A stretch of DNA of 64,000 nt. Origin: Chinchilla lanigera (Eukaryota > Chordata > Mammalia > Rodentia > Chinchillidae). The translations under genes and the position numbers were made by a program. Location of the stretch: assembly GCF_000276665.1 (NCBI RefSeq), contig NW_004955417.1:18277149-18341148 (forward strand), written 5' to 3'. Below, in pieces: positions 10,591 to 22,455 of the stretch (positions within the stretch are counted from its first letter, which is position 1; the number at the start of each line of letters is the position of its first letter). The notes under the pieces are model-generated. The model saw only the letters and a program-made list of their open reading frames with translations, did not search any database and was not told the DNA's origin.

Positions 10591-10989
10591 CAAATCAATT
10601 CCACATCTTTACACTGGAACATATTACCATGGCCTATTTATTCCCTAATTGCCTACTTTCTCCTCTGCAAGTTTCTCTTCAGTTCCCTTAAAATTAACTT
10701 TTATTTTTATCACTTCATTGTGCTGCTTCTATTAAACTAGCATCAAAGAGTTTCAGCTTAATTTTATGTATTGTTTCTGTTAAAATATGCCATTACTTTC
10801 ATTCTATAATCTTTATGTCCTGGTTATCTACTCAGATTTAAATTTGTCTTAATTTGACTTTTTTTGTAAGTTATTTCCTGGAAAATTTATAATCTGTTGT
10901 TGATATTTCTGCAACCACAATTTTAGTATCACTTGATATTAAATACAATTTCTATAATATCTTGGTTAGTAGAAAAATGAAATTAAAAT
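10591..10989. other. No feature recognised
   Basis: About 400 bp of unassigned sequence that separates two L1 pieces. Confidence 0.45.
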
Positions 10990-12650
10990 AATAGTACAGA
11001 TGATTTTCAAAAAAGTAATTAAGCATGAAATGTGGACAAAGGAATAGAATGGAATGGAATAGAATGGAATAGAATGGAATAGAATAGAATAGAATAGAAT
11101 AGAATAGAATAGAATAGAATAGAATAGAATAGAATAGAATAGGATAGAATAGAATAGAATAGAATAGAATAGAATATCATAGCATAGAATAGAATAGAAT
11201 AGAATAGAATTTAGAATAGAATAAAGTACAGTACAGAAGAGTAGAATAGAGTAGAGCAGAATTAATAGAATAGAATAGAATAAAATAGAATAGTATAGAA
11301 TAGAATACAATAGAATACAATAGAATAGAATAGGAGTAGAGTGAAGTGGAGTGGAGTAGAGTAGAATAGAATAGAGTATAGTAAAGCAGAGTAGAGTAGA
11401 GTAAAATAGAGCACAGTAAAGTAGAGAAGAGTAGAGTAGAGTAGAGCAGAATTAAAATAGAATAGAATAGAATAGAATAGAATAGAATAGAATAGAATAG
11501 AATAGAATAGGGGATATAGAAACAATTCTAGACAAAGTTACATCATGTTTGACAAAGGGGTCAAAAACATGCTGGCAGAAAAAAACATTTTCAGAAATCT
11601 TGCTCTCTTCATGCATAAGATTGATACAAGTTCAATACCCTACACCAGGTATTACACTAAAATCAAAATTGTTCAAGATCTAAATATTAAGGCAGAAGCA
11701 CTTAACCTTCTGTAAGATAAGGGAGGCAAACTCTTGAAGCTATAGGCTTAGCCCAGGACTTTCTGAACAGAAACCCACATGCACAAGAAACAACATCAAG
11801 CACCAATAAATAGAATTATATCAAATTAAAACCTTTGCACAGTACATGAAACATCAACAGAGTGAAAAGATAACTCACAGAATAGGACCAAAACATTACC
11901 AGTTACACCTCAGACAGAGGGTTAATATCTAGAAACAATATTTCTTTCTTTCTATACAAAGAAATAAAAAAAATTAGACCCCCTAAATAAAATCGCAATC
12001 AAAAACTGGGCAATTTAAATAGACACTTCTCAAAAGAATATGTGTAAATGGCCAATAAAAAGATAAAAATTTTCAGCATTGCTGGTAATTTGAAAAGTGT
12101 AAATTAAACAACACTGAGATTTCATCTTACTTCAGAAAGAATGGCTATCATCAAGAAATCAAGTAACAAGAAATACTTGTGTGGTTGTGGGAAAAAAAAT
12201 CTTTCTACATTACTGGTAAGACAGTAACCTAGTACAACCAGTATGAAAATCAGTATGGAATTTCCTTAAAAGGTTAAAGTAGAAATTCCGTTTGACCCCG
12301 CTCTTCCCGTCCTAGGTATCTTTCTGAAAGAACTAAACCCATGATATTACTATGATACATGCATACCCATGTTTATAGCAGCTGAATTTATAATAGCTAA
12401 ATTGTGGAAGCAGCCTATATGTTCATTCTCAGATGAATGCATAGAGGAAATTTAGTAAATATATATAATGAAGTACTACCCAGCCATAAAGGGTAAACGT
12501 AATTCACTTGTAGAAAAAAAGATGCACTTTGACACAACAATGTTAAGTGAAGTAAATGAGACACACAGAAGCTTAAAAATCATATGTACCAACTGGCCAC
12601 TTTGAATGTTTCTTGATATGCTGCAAACATGTACTAATAAAATAACATAA
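10990..12650 (+). mobile_element. L1 ORF2 C-terminal half and 3' UTR, split by a microsatellite
   Basis: L1 ORF2 3' landmarks occur in order: ATGTTTGACAAAGGGGTCAA, GCAAACTCTTGAAGCTATAG, AAAACTGGGCAATTTAAATA, GCCAATAAAAAGATAAAAAT, GAATGGCTATCATCAAGAAA, TTTATAGCAGCTGAATTTAT and TACTACCCAGCCATAAAGGG, then a short 3' UTR ending near 12650. The reading frame has many stops. The (AGAAT)n array at 11036-11512 lies where L1 normally has GGAACAGAATAGAG. Confidence 0.85.
11036..11512. repeat. (AGAAT)n / (ATTCT)n pentanucleotide array
   Basis: About 475 bp of AGAAT units. The purest runs are 11076-11175 and 11455-11508. The left edge contains GGAAT variants and the centre (11220-11450) GAGTA, AAAGT and GCAGA variants. 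On the minus strand it gives open frames rich in F-Y-S-I-L, a by-product of the repeat and not genes. The array interrupts an L1 ORF2 remnant. Confidence 0.97.
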
Positions 12651-12735
12651 AATCATTTCAATAAATTCTCAACTCTTTTGGCTTCAACAAATGGCTAGGA
12701 ATCAGAACTACATTGGTGCAAACATTATATTTTAT

Positions 12736-12846
12736 TTTATTTTTTATTTTTTTATTTTTTGGTTTTTCTCCAGTACCGGGAACCGAACTCACGACGTTGC
12801 GCTTGCCAGGCAGGTGCTTTGCCGCTGAGCTAAATCCCCAGCCCCA
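12736..12846 (-). mobile_element. ID SINE, tagged young subfamily
   Basis: Near-consensus ID with the GGTTTTTCTCC tag on + (GGAGAAAAACC on its own strand), CCGAACTCACGACG and CGCTTGCCAGGCAGG. The 17-bp TSD CAAACATTATATTTTAT lies at 12719-12735 and 12847-12863. Confidence 0.96.
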
Positions 12847-12863
12847 CAAACATTATATTTTAT

Positions 12864-14224
12864 CAATTAATCTTTGAAATTTTATTTTCAAAATCATTCA
12901 TCTCAATGGTTTTGTTATATATAGTATCAATGAGAAATGTGATGAAGGAATTGAATGTACCTGAAATATTTCTCATTCAAACTCAGTACACACATACTAA
13001 TTTCATAATTATACTATTTTAAGGTATAGAATTATTCTTATCTATGTTTTTAAGTTATGATAAATTATAGCTTTGTGTTAACAAGTAGAATGGGGCACTG
13101 TGAATTATTATTTCCTTTATTTTCTATTTCTAGGTCTAATTATATTATTTAGCAAAAGATTTTATTCATGTATAAGAGTAAGTAGGTGTCAAATATTAAT
13201 TTATTCATGAAGGCTCTATCAACTAACTTTTGTCATATACTTCAAAATATGCAAAATTTAGGAGAAACAAAAAGTCACCAACAAAATTGGTTGTTAAAAG
13301 CTTCCTACAGTTTTGAGAATCATTTTCATTAGTGGAGAAGTCCAATGAAGGCCTGTCACAGACAAAAGCAAAGGTGCAAATGAAGAAAAGGTCTGTCACT
13401 AGTTCTCTGGGTTGGGCTCACTGCATGCCTTCAACTACATTGCAGATACAAATTAATGTAAACAGATAATTGCAACAATTTCTAGAGTAATTTAGGTACA
13501 TTTTCAAAAATTATAAAAAGTGTTCATGTATGAGGTTTAAATTTTTGTTTTTTCAAATTCCATCCATATCTCACACATTATTTCTTAGTGTGTCTTGCTT
13601 ATCTTTACCAGTAATTCTGAAAACATATCAAAGATAAATTTCAGGTTATGAAAGGGCTATGTATTAATAGCAGCCTGTAGTGCCCTGTTGTTGATTCACA
13701 TGATAATCTAATCAATAATTATTGTGTATGAATAATTACTAGTAACTATTCATATGAATATTAGGAATTATTCATTAGTAATTATACATACGATTTTCAA
13801 AATCTTTATATTTGTGTGTTTATAACTTTCAAAGTTATCAATTTAACATGATAGGTTTTTGATAAAAGGTGTGAAATTCTCCTGATTGGCAATGTAGAAA
13901 ATGACACTTTATCTGCATGAATTGCTCAAGTAATTGCAGTTGGAAAGGTAGTTACTCACAGTAGTTTCAATCCAAGGTTTCTCAGTTCACTCCAGTTAGC
14001 TTCCGTTAGGTAATGATGGTGCTACTAGAACACACCTTATGATTTGCGATATAGAATTCCTCAAGCAAATGACTTATTCTACAAAGATAAGGAAATTTTA
14101 ATTCAAATTATTCACAGCTCTGTAGAATGGTTTCCTTTTTCCCTTTAAATTCACTTTTAGAATTAGAACTCAAATCAATTTATAAATTAAATCAATCTCT
14201 GAATTTGTTATGCAACAGTAGCAA
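12864..14224. other. Unassigned sequence with one imperfect hairpin
   Basis: Single-copy-looking DNA. A less AT-rich stretch at 13330-13500 (AAAAGCAAAGGTGCAAATGA) has no repeat match. An 18-bp imperfect inverted repeat lies at 13726-13791. Confidence 0.5.
13726..13791. repeat. Imperfect inverted repeat / hairpin
   Basis: Arms 13726-13743 (GTATGAATAATTACTAGT) and 13774-13791 (ATTAGTAATTATACATAC) pair at 16 of 18 positions. The 30-nt loop holds a second palindrome, ATTCATATGAAT. No TSD or terminal motif was seen, so it is not called a MITE. Confidence 0.7.
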
Positions 14225-14242
14225 CCTATAACAGTTAATTCA

Positions 14243-14350
14243 TTTTTTTTATTTTTTTTTTTTTGGTTTTTCTCCGGTACCGGGAACCGAACTCACGACC
14301 TTGCGCTTGCCAGGCAGGCGCTTTTTGCCGCTGAGCTAAATCCCCAGCCC
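14243..14350 (-). mobile_element. ID SINE, tagged young subfamily
   Basis: Near-consensus ID with the GGTTTTTCTCC tag on +. The perfect 18-bp TSD CCTATAACAGTTAATTCA lies at 14225-14242 and 14351-14368. Among the least diverged copies here. Confidence 0.96.
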
Positions 14351-14368
14351 CCTATAACAGTTAATTCA

Positions 14369-15799
14369 GATTTCAAGCAAGAGAATACATTGTATATATG
14401 AAGGGTGCTCTATAAAATTGTCATGTTGAATCCAACAATCAATGAATCTATTATGAATATTCCTATCTCATTAGTATTTTCTAATTTCAGTATTAGTATT
14501 TTCTAAATTGCAACTAGAACTGGTGTACCTTGTAGTTGGACATGTATGGTCCAACTACTATTCATACTTTTAATTCCAAATCATTTTAACTAATAGAAAG
14601 TTCTAGCTTACCAAATGTTTTAGAAATCACTTTAGAATATTTTTAAATGTTTGAAGATTTTTATATCAATTGCCTTGAAGCAAAAAATTTACTTCAGAAA
14701 AATTAATAACTCAAAATATCCAGATTTTGTTTATAAAATTATTATACATAAGTCTTTGATTTTTCTTAGCAATGAACTATTTTACCATAAATGTCTTGTA
14801 TGCCTTTTCTTTAAATTTATTCTGACACATATTTTCTTCTTGGTGACAATAAAAATGGAATAATTTCTAAATTTAGTTTTTCAGATATTTCTGGTAAAAA
14901 ATTGAATTGCATTTTACATTTTGACTATTGCATTATAGCATAAAAAGTTGAAAAAAATCATAAATTAGTTTCTTGGGCTCTCAAAAAAATCTTTTGGAGT
15001 CTCTCTAAAAACTTCCTTTGAAATTTTTCCACTATGTTCCAAATAGATATCTCCTTGTATATTACCATTTTTGAATGGATACAGTGTTGTCTCTTCTATA
15101 TGAACTTTAAGATTTTTTTCCCTTGCCTTATTTCTCTGGCTACATTCTATGGTTTAGTACTAAACAAAAACAGTAAGTGAAAATGTACTTCCTTCTAAAC
15201 TTAGGAAGAAAACTTCCAAAATTTTTTCATTAAGTGTAATGAAACTTGTGCATTATATTTATAGTTGTCCTTTATCAGTTTGAGAAGATTATTTTCTATT
15301 CACACTTTACTTTGAATTTGAGTATTTGATATTTGTTGGTGTTTTTACTGCTTCTAGTGATATTTTCCTCAAACATTCAGTTATATAATTAAGCACCTTA
15401 ATTTTTAAACATGGAGGCTGTTTGCAGTTCTGTGATAATCCAGCTTCTAAGCATGTTGAAATAATACACTATTTTCAGTCAAACCTATAATTTTATTATA
15501 TATCCATATTCATATTTTGTACACTTCCACATTAGTGTGAACATTTTCTCTATATTTTTTGTACTCAAAATACTGTCATTTGTTAAATAACTAATTTTTT
15601 TACTGGAAATATGACTTCCACAAATCTAAATACAAATATCAGATATACTACTTGTTATTAGATTGTGACTGCTTAAAGTTTTCAAATTGCTACAGAACAA
15701 GTAAATCTAGACATATATAAACATTATTATTTACAAAAATTAATTTCCCACTTACACATTTTGCAATTATGAGTTCAAATGGCACATCTAAATTTAATC
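14369..15799. other. No feature recognised
   Basis: About 1.4 kb of AT-rich sequence with no gene, SINE or satellite. Old L1 material could be present below recognition. Confidence 0.45.
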
Positions 15800-16660
15800 T
15801 AAAACTCATCACAAATTCTTGTTTTCTCTTTTTCTCTATTTCCATAATCTTTTTCTGATACCTACTGTCATTAATGTGCTTATTTAGTTGTTCAGCCCTC
15901 CGTCTCAGTCTTGTATATTTTCCTTTGGTTCTCCTCCTAGGGTACGCACCCTATGCTCTAATCTCAGACCCAACGTGCTGCACTGTCCTCCCTGACTGCC
16001 CCCCTGCTGGAGGTAAGTGTGACATTTCTTAATATTCAGCTTTATCGTGTTACCAACAGCTGTCTCCTTGGAATCTTAGTTCTCAGTGAAAACTGTGAAT
16101 GTTTCCTATTGTGCCTTGGAATATATTCTGGTATAATTTTCTCCACCTTCATTTTCTGGAAGGTTAAATACATTCGCAGTAGATGATTAGATATTTTCCA
16201 AAGTGTCACTTAATTCCTATTCATTCCAGTACTTCCTTCTTCTGTCCTTCTTTCCTTCAGTGCTTTCTTCCAGCTCCCCTTTTGATTAGACCATTCATAT
16301 TGCATACTTTGCCTGTTTATGCGCTACATTTTTCCTAAACTCTTTCTTTGGCTAGTAAATCCACTAAACATTATTTTCTGTTTTTATATATTTTATTTCT
16401 AAGATTCAAATTTGTTCCTTTTAATGTGTTCTCTTTCTCTACTCATGCATCACATGTGTCAACTTGGTATATCTATTTTTTTACACTATTGACACATTAA
16501 GTTTTTAAGCTCTTTACTATTTCCAATATCTGAATCATCTTTATATCAATCTCTAGTAAGTATTTCTATAAGGTGATAGTTTAATTCCTCATGAAACATT
16601 TTATTTTATGTTGACATTAAATTTTTGTAAATTTTAGATTACGATGATTTCTTTTAAAGG
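15800..16660 (-). mobile_element. Old L1 5'/ORF1-region remnant
   Basis: The order of pyrimidine-rich words (TCTTTTTCTGATACCTACTG, CCTTTGGTTCTCCTCC, TTCTAAGATTCAAATTTGTT, TCTTTATATCAATCTC) follows the reverse of L1M/HAL1-type ORF1 and 5' sequence as I remember it. Similarity is weak. Confidence 0.4.
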
Positions 16661-17283
16661 ATTTCTACCCCTTTCCTGGTAGAAATTGGAGACTATTAAT
16701 AGTGTTAGGTTTGGTCTTTATTTTAGTTGTGAATAGTCTAGTTATATTTATGTTATCTCTTCAGCATGATTCCTTCATTGTGTATCATTATTATGTCCTT
16801 GTAGAACAGTATAATTTTGGTACTACAAACATGGTGTTCATGTCTTTGAAATACTGCTTATGGTTAAATATTATTTTAAGGAAGTCTATGTTTACAATAC
16901 AGAAGGAGAAGAACAAAGAGAAAACCAATATTTGCCTTCAATAGGTACTACAGTAATCAAAAAAATGTGTAAAAAGAAAAAAATAGATTAAAAGAAAAAA
17001 GTAGTGCAGAAATAGACCAACAAACACGTTCATTTGACCTTTGACCTTTGATAAAGAGGCAAAGGAAACACAATAACAGCAGTGGCTTGGTAAAACAAAG
17101 ACATAATCATGAAACAAGTAATTGAGAAGTTCATGCTACTAACTTGTTTAAAAGCAATATTTTCCTTTCCAGCAAAGATAATGTATGTGTATTGGAAGAC
17201 ATAAAATAGACATAAACACATGCCAAAAAACATATACACATAATTGAAATTCAACACAAAATCAGTTTGATTGAAAGATGAAT

Positions 17284-17365
17284 GGGCTAGGGATATAACT
17301 CAGTGGCACAGCGCCTGCCCGGCAAACCCAAGGTCTTGAGTTCGATTCCCAGTACCAAAAAATAA
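17284..17365 (+). mobile_element. ID SINE (older form)
   Basis: GGGCTAGGGATATAACTCAG, then CGCCTGCCCGGCAAACCCAA, the canonical B-box GAGTTCGATTCC and GTACC before an A-rich tail. It lacks the GGAGAAAAACC tag. Confidence 0.9.
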
Positions 17366-17760
17366 GAATAAAACATAAAAGCCTCTAAAAGAGGAACAAA
17401 AGACCTATTGATACATTTCACAGCAGGAGGTATATATGGAGCTATTAGCATGAAAATATATTCAACCTCTTATTTGAGTAATAAATTTGCAAATTAAAAT
17501 AATAAGGCAGATTTACTCACTGAAAAGAATAGGCATAATCCCAAATATTGACCACACCAAATGTTAATAAAGATGTGCATCAACTGGAACTATTATTATT
17601 GCTAAATTGTATGCAGAATAGTACTATCATTCCAGGAAATCATTTGACTGATTCTTACAGTAAGGAAACATACTCTTTAAACATAATCCAGAAATTGTAA
17701 ATCTTGGGATTTATTCAAATAATTTGAAAAAATAGGTCCACATTAAAAATCTGCATACAG

Positions 17761-17867
17761 GGGCTGGGGATTTAGCTCAGCGGCACAGAACCTGCCTGGA
17801 AAGCACAAGGTCATGAGTTCGATTCCTGGTACCAGAAGAAAACAAAACAAGACAAACAAACAAACAA
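17761..17867 (+). mobile_element. ID SINE
   Basis: Complete ID beginning GGGCTGGGGATTTAGCTCAG with a GAGTTCGATTCC B-box, GGTACC and an (ACAA)n-type tail. Imperfect TSDs at 17745-17760 and 17866-17882 share AAAAA...CTGCA.ACAG. Confidence 0.93.
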
Positions 17868-18340
17868 AAACCCTGCAGACAGATATTCATAGCAGCTGTA
17901 TTCTTAATTGCCAATATGTAAATGTGTCCAAAGTGAATGAATATATAAATAAACAGGGTCTTTCCAGATAATGAACGTTTCTCAGCATTAAAAATATCGA
18001 GTTACCAGCCATTAAAAAATAGAAGACCATTAACACATATAATCATATGAATTAAGCCAGTATGAATAGACCATGTGCAGTTTGATTCCAATGGAATGAC
18101 TTTCCAGAAAAGGCAAAATTATAGATAAATAAACAATAGTAATTCCCAAGAGATAGGGGGAAATTTGAACAGAGGATTTTTTTTGGCTGTGAAACCACTG
18201 TGTATGACACCGTAATGATGGGTATATGTCACATTTGTCCAAATTAATCAAATGCACAGTACTAAGAGTACACCGCTGTATCACCTCTGAATTTTGCATG
18301 AAAAGGGTTTTACATGGCGTACGCACATCAATTGCAGAAA

Positions 18341-20764
18341 ATACACCACTCTGGTAGGGGGAATTGACAGCAGAGGGTTTGTTGAGTTTGGGGAACAGAA
18401 GTTTTGTGGGAACTCTGTTTTCACTAGACTTTTCTGTGACTAAAATTGCTCAAAAACAGTCTTGAAAAGTAAGACTATGTCTTTTTCAATATTCAGTATA
18501 ATTGTGTTGTTCTTTCTCCTTTATTCTTTCTCAAAAAAGGCATTTTATGTATTTAACTGGGTACATTTTTGCATGTTTTGAAGACAACATTGCATTTCTT
18601 GTCAAGATTAGATTTTATTAAACTTTTTACTGTCCTAATAGTACTTATTTTATGTCTTCATGTCTTTATGGATAGATACCCTGAATTAGTGCAAAAGTAA
18701 TATTTGTGCTCCTATAAATTATATAAATCTCTCTCTTGCTAAAATACCTTCTATATCACTTGATGAAAAATTTCTCACGAGACATTCTGTACCTTTGTGG
18801 TGAACATCTATGTGAGGAGATGTTTCAAATAACTGTGCGAAAGACTTCAGGAACCTTTAGATTTTCTTTTACTTTACATTTGAAAACCGTACCCCACAGA
18901 ACTAACAAGCAAAGAACTTTATTTTAGTTCCTACATTTAAGAATGGGTGTTAAATATGAAGACATTTGAAGAAGATATTTAAACAGGAGAACATTTTAAA
19001 TAGATGAAGTCATCTATCTAATAAGGCATGTTGCTGTAGGCCAAAACACAAAATGTCAAATTTGAGATTTTTCTTCAGTGTCGGGATTTTGAGCAATCGG
19101 CTTGAAATATACAACTCTTATAAAAGTGCCCCAAGCCCATAAAAAAACCCAGACATTTGATGGATGTTTTTTCAACACTTTATTTCCAGACCAGGTAATT
19201 ATATAAATTTGTGACAGTCATTGTGGTGAAATACCTTAGCACAGCTATTTGTGACAGTCATTGTGGTGAAATACCTTAACAGCAAAATGGTGTTATTATC
19301 AAGGAACCTGGCACTAAAAAATTTATATTGTGAAATGACATCAGTAATGGTAGGACAGTAAGTGAAAAAAATTAATTTTATGTTCTCTGCTTATGTCTCA
19401 CAGATAAGTTAGGCATAATTAGTTAAGAATGTCACTTTGTGTCTTGTTGGCTAGGAGCAAATCTTGGCTTTATCACATTCAACCCTGGAATCACAGACTA
19501 GCTGCATTCGGCTTATTTCCTTCATATTTATATTGACCTTAATAGTTTCTTCCTCAGAGGAGTATTGTGAAATGAAATTAGTCAACTTCTATTAAGCTTT
19601 TAGAACAACATTCAGTAAAGTAATTATTCAAAAATTAGCTATTATTCATAATGCCGTGTTATTGCTTATTGTTCAGTAACCATTAATTACACTAGTGTTT
19701 TTACCATTTATTTTGAGAGATATCATTCTATATTTACAAAAGTAAAAGATGACAATTATAATACTTCTGATTATCTTTCTAAATACCTGACAATTCACAG
19801 AAATTTATTTCTCCAAGACAAGAGAAAGGAATTTAATTTAATTGTAAAATTAATGCTGGAACCACTTACCAGTAATAGCTCAAAATACTTTGCAAATTGC
19901 AAGTGAAATATGTTAGATACATATTTATACCTATACAATGTCTTTTAACAGCAGTAGGTGAAGAATTGAAAAAATTCTCCCATTTGCACAAGTTTCTCAG
20001 CATATCCTACAGCAAAAGTATCCTGCAGCAAATCATTCTGTCCAGATAACTGTAGACTGACATATTTAAGTCATATTCACCTTCTCTTACTTACTTTAGT
20101 AGACACCCAAATTATTCTACTTCCCTCCAACAGTCTGTTCTTCTCCTGTCCTAAATCCTAGGGAAAATTGGTCTTCCTTCATACTATTTGTAGCTCAGTA
20201 ATTTATATAAATATGAATTCTTGAAAATTATACTAATAAAAATTGAAAACTTCAATGTAAAAGAAAACACAATAAATTTTATATATGTAGTTAAATATAA
20301 AATATTGCTTTGTTTCAACAACATTCAAAGACAGTTCACTAAACAAAGAATTAATAATGTTTATTCAATTAGAATTTTGCAGACTAAGTGGAATAAGTTT
20401 CCCGTTATAATAACATAAAACCAGGAACAGGAAAGGTGGACATCACAGTTTTAAAGTGTAGCAGAAATTATAAATGATCTAAAATATTTACAGATTGAAG
20501 TAAGTACATTTTTTTCAGATTTAACAACTCTAATTATGATTTGCATATCATAAGCTGTACATGTAATACACCACACACGTACAAACTGACTTTAATATAT
20601 TACAAATAATGACACCGAGCACATGTATCATATCATAAATGTCTCATGTTCCACTGTGATCTCTCCTATCCTTCATGACTGTCCTCAGTAAAGTTAAGGT
20701 CTACTGTCTCTACACATTAGTTTCAAAACACTGGAATGCTATATATATATTGATTCATGTTTAT
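18341..20764. other. Unassigned sequence with one short tandem duplication
   Basis: About 2.4 kb of AT-rich DNA without a recognised transposon or gene. It contains the 40-bp tandem duplication at 19207-19286. Confidence 0.45.
19207..19286. repeat. 40-bp tandem duplication
   Basis: Two copies (19207-19246 and from 19247) share an identical 33-bp stretch from ATTTGTGACAGTCATTGTGG through ATACCTTA, then diverge. No transposon signature. Confidence 0.92.
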
Positions 20765-21082
20765 GTAGCTATAGTTTAGTTCTAAAATGTTCCCCAAATG
20801 TCCTGTGTTCAGAGATTTGATCTGGTCAGAGTAGGCGGAGACTGGAGGCATGACCTGGGTAGGTGTATTCTTGTCCCCCTCTCTTCCATAATCACTCTGC
20901 TTTCTGACCATCATGGGATAAAAAACTTCCCTTCACCATTTTGCTTCTCCATTGCATTCATCTGACCATAAATTGAACCCAATATATTTGAAAATGCACC
21001 TAAATATATCTTTCCTCTTTTAAGTAATAGATGTTAGATGTACAGTCTCTATGGCAAGAAAATGATTAATGTAGAAAACTCA
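20765..21082 (+). mobile_element. MaLR 5' LTR of a proviral element
   Basis: MaLR LTR words: GCTATAGTTTAGTTCTAAAA, CCCCAAATGTCCTGTGTTCA, CTCTGCTTTCTGACCATCAT, TATCTTTCCTCTTTTAAGTA and the 3' end ATGGCAAGAAAATGATTAAT, equivalent to ...ATGAAAAACTGACTAATGCA. It pairs with the LTR at 23335-23632. Confidence 0.6.
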
Positions 21083-21897
21083 TAATAGGAATGTTGTCAT
21101 TCTGGGAAGGTACCTAACTCTGTGATTCAGAAGTCTTTTAAAATGATTTGTGAGTGGAAATTAGGAAGGTTTGAAGAAGCTGGCTAGAAAGTCTCAGAAC
21201 ACTATAAGCAGAGATTAATAAAGAATTCTGGTCAGAGCTCAAAAGCCCAGAAATCTAACAGGAATGAGGACAGTAAAAGTGGAGTACATAGGTATCTGGA
21301 TTCTATGGGAAGGTAGACTACAGGTCATTTGTATTATACCCTGGCAGAACATGTTTTCATTTTCCAAGAGAAAGATTTTTCAGCAGACTGAGTGTAAGGC
21401 CAATTGATGGATTTATCTGGCAATGAAAGTTTTAAGGACATACAATTTTAGGCTATGGATGGGTAGTGTTTGCTGTTTTCAGCCAGATTTACAGTGAGAA
21501 TCAGAGGCAAAAGTTACAGCTGAATGATGGGATGCTTGGCTAGAAAGGAAGTGCCTATAAAAGTGCTGCAAACAGTGTGATCACTGAGAAGTTTAGCACT
21601 AAAAAGGAGCCAGGTACTTTGATTCAAGACAATAGGAAAGATGTCTTAAAGGCATCTCAAAAGTTAGTCAGACTATGCACTGAAGACTCAAGGATAAATA
21701 AGATTAAACCCCTTGGAAAGATTTTGCTTCAATAAGAGAGCTCTGAAGAACCCTGCTGTTGTAGTTTGTGGTTTTACCAGGGTAACAATATAATATAGGA
21801 TGCATATTTTATAATAGTCACCCAAAGAATCATATACAAAGAGAGTACAGGAAATCTGTCCACATACTAAAGACAAAAGGAGTCAGATGAGGGTCTG

Positions 21898-22005
21898 GAT
21901 CCCATGGTGATGTCCTGCATGAGTCCAGCTAAAGACCTAGAGCCCATGACAATGCCTCCCATGAGTCCAACTGGAGGCCTAGAGCCCATGACAATGCTGC
22001 ATGCA
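21898..22005. repeat. 42-bp minisatellite inside the MaLR
   Basis: About 2.5 copies. Units at 21918 and 21960 both begin CATGAGTCCA and contain CCTAGAGCCCATGACAATGC. A partial unit precedes them. On the minus strand it encodes a repeated A-L-S-W-A-L-G-L by chance. Confidence 0.85.
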
Positions 22006-22145
22006 GACCTGTTTCACGGGTCTGCTCTGGGAAGGCCCAAAGGTCAGTGGTGGAAGCTAGAAAGTTTGTGCCAGTGGGATGAGGGATCTGTGCTAACAGG
22101 CTGAGGGATCTGAACTGGAGCCAGGAAACAGGACTCAAAATAAGA

Positions 22146-22455
22146 ACCAGAGCTCCGCTGAAAATTACCACACTATATTCAGCAGCAGTGAGGTCCTGAG
22201 CTCCTCCGACAATAAAGAGAGCCGAGTTCCGATCAGGAAAGCCAATATCCAGGAAAGCTTCTCCAGGATACTGAGCAGTACACTATATTCCCCTCCAGAG
22301 CCAAGAATCAATGCTCAGAGTGAAGACCAGAGCTCCCCCAAAGTGAACTGTAGTCATTCTCAGCGACAACAAATTCCCAAACTCCTTTGATGATGAGAAC
22401 AGCCAAGTTCATCAGGAAAGACAGCATGACAAGCTTCTCCAGGAAAACCAATAGC
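22146..22455. repeat. Diverged tandem duplication of about 180 bp inside the MaLR
   Basis: Units at 22146 and 22326 both begin ACCAGAGCTCC, then share ATTC..CAGC, GCC.AGTTC..ATCAGGAAAG and AAGCTTCTCCAGGA in the same order. Divergence suggests an old duplication or a family feature. Confidence 0.6.

Larger units (their letters stand above)
16950..18340 (+). mobile_element. L1 ORF2 3' remnant with two nested ID SINEs
   Basis: Forward L1 words in order: GCAGAAATAGACCAACAAAC, GACCTTTGATAAAGAGGC, ATTCATAGCAGCTGTATTCT, AATTGCCAATATGTAAATGT, and 3' UTR-like sequence near 18130-18330. Many stops and deletions. ID SINEs at 17284 and 17761 inserted later. Confidence 0.65.

Noticed and set aside
11036..11512. 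CRISPR-like or satellite centromere array
   Set aside because: Simple 5-bp units without spacers, at a single short locus inside L1.
10966..11525. Overlapping minus-strand ORFs rich in F-Y-S-I-L
   Set aside because: Direct translation of the (ATTCT)n array, which lacks stops in some frames.
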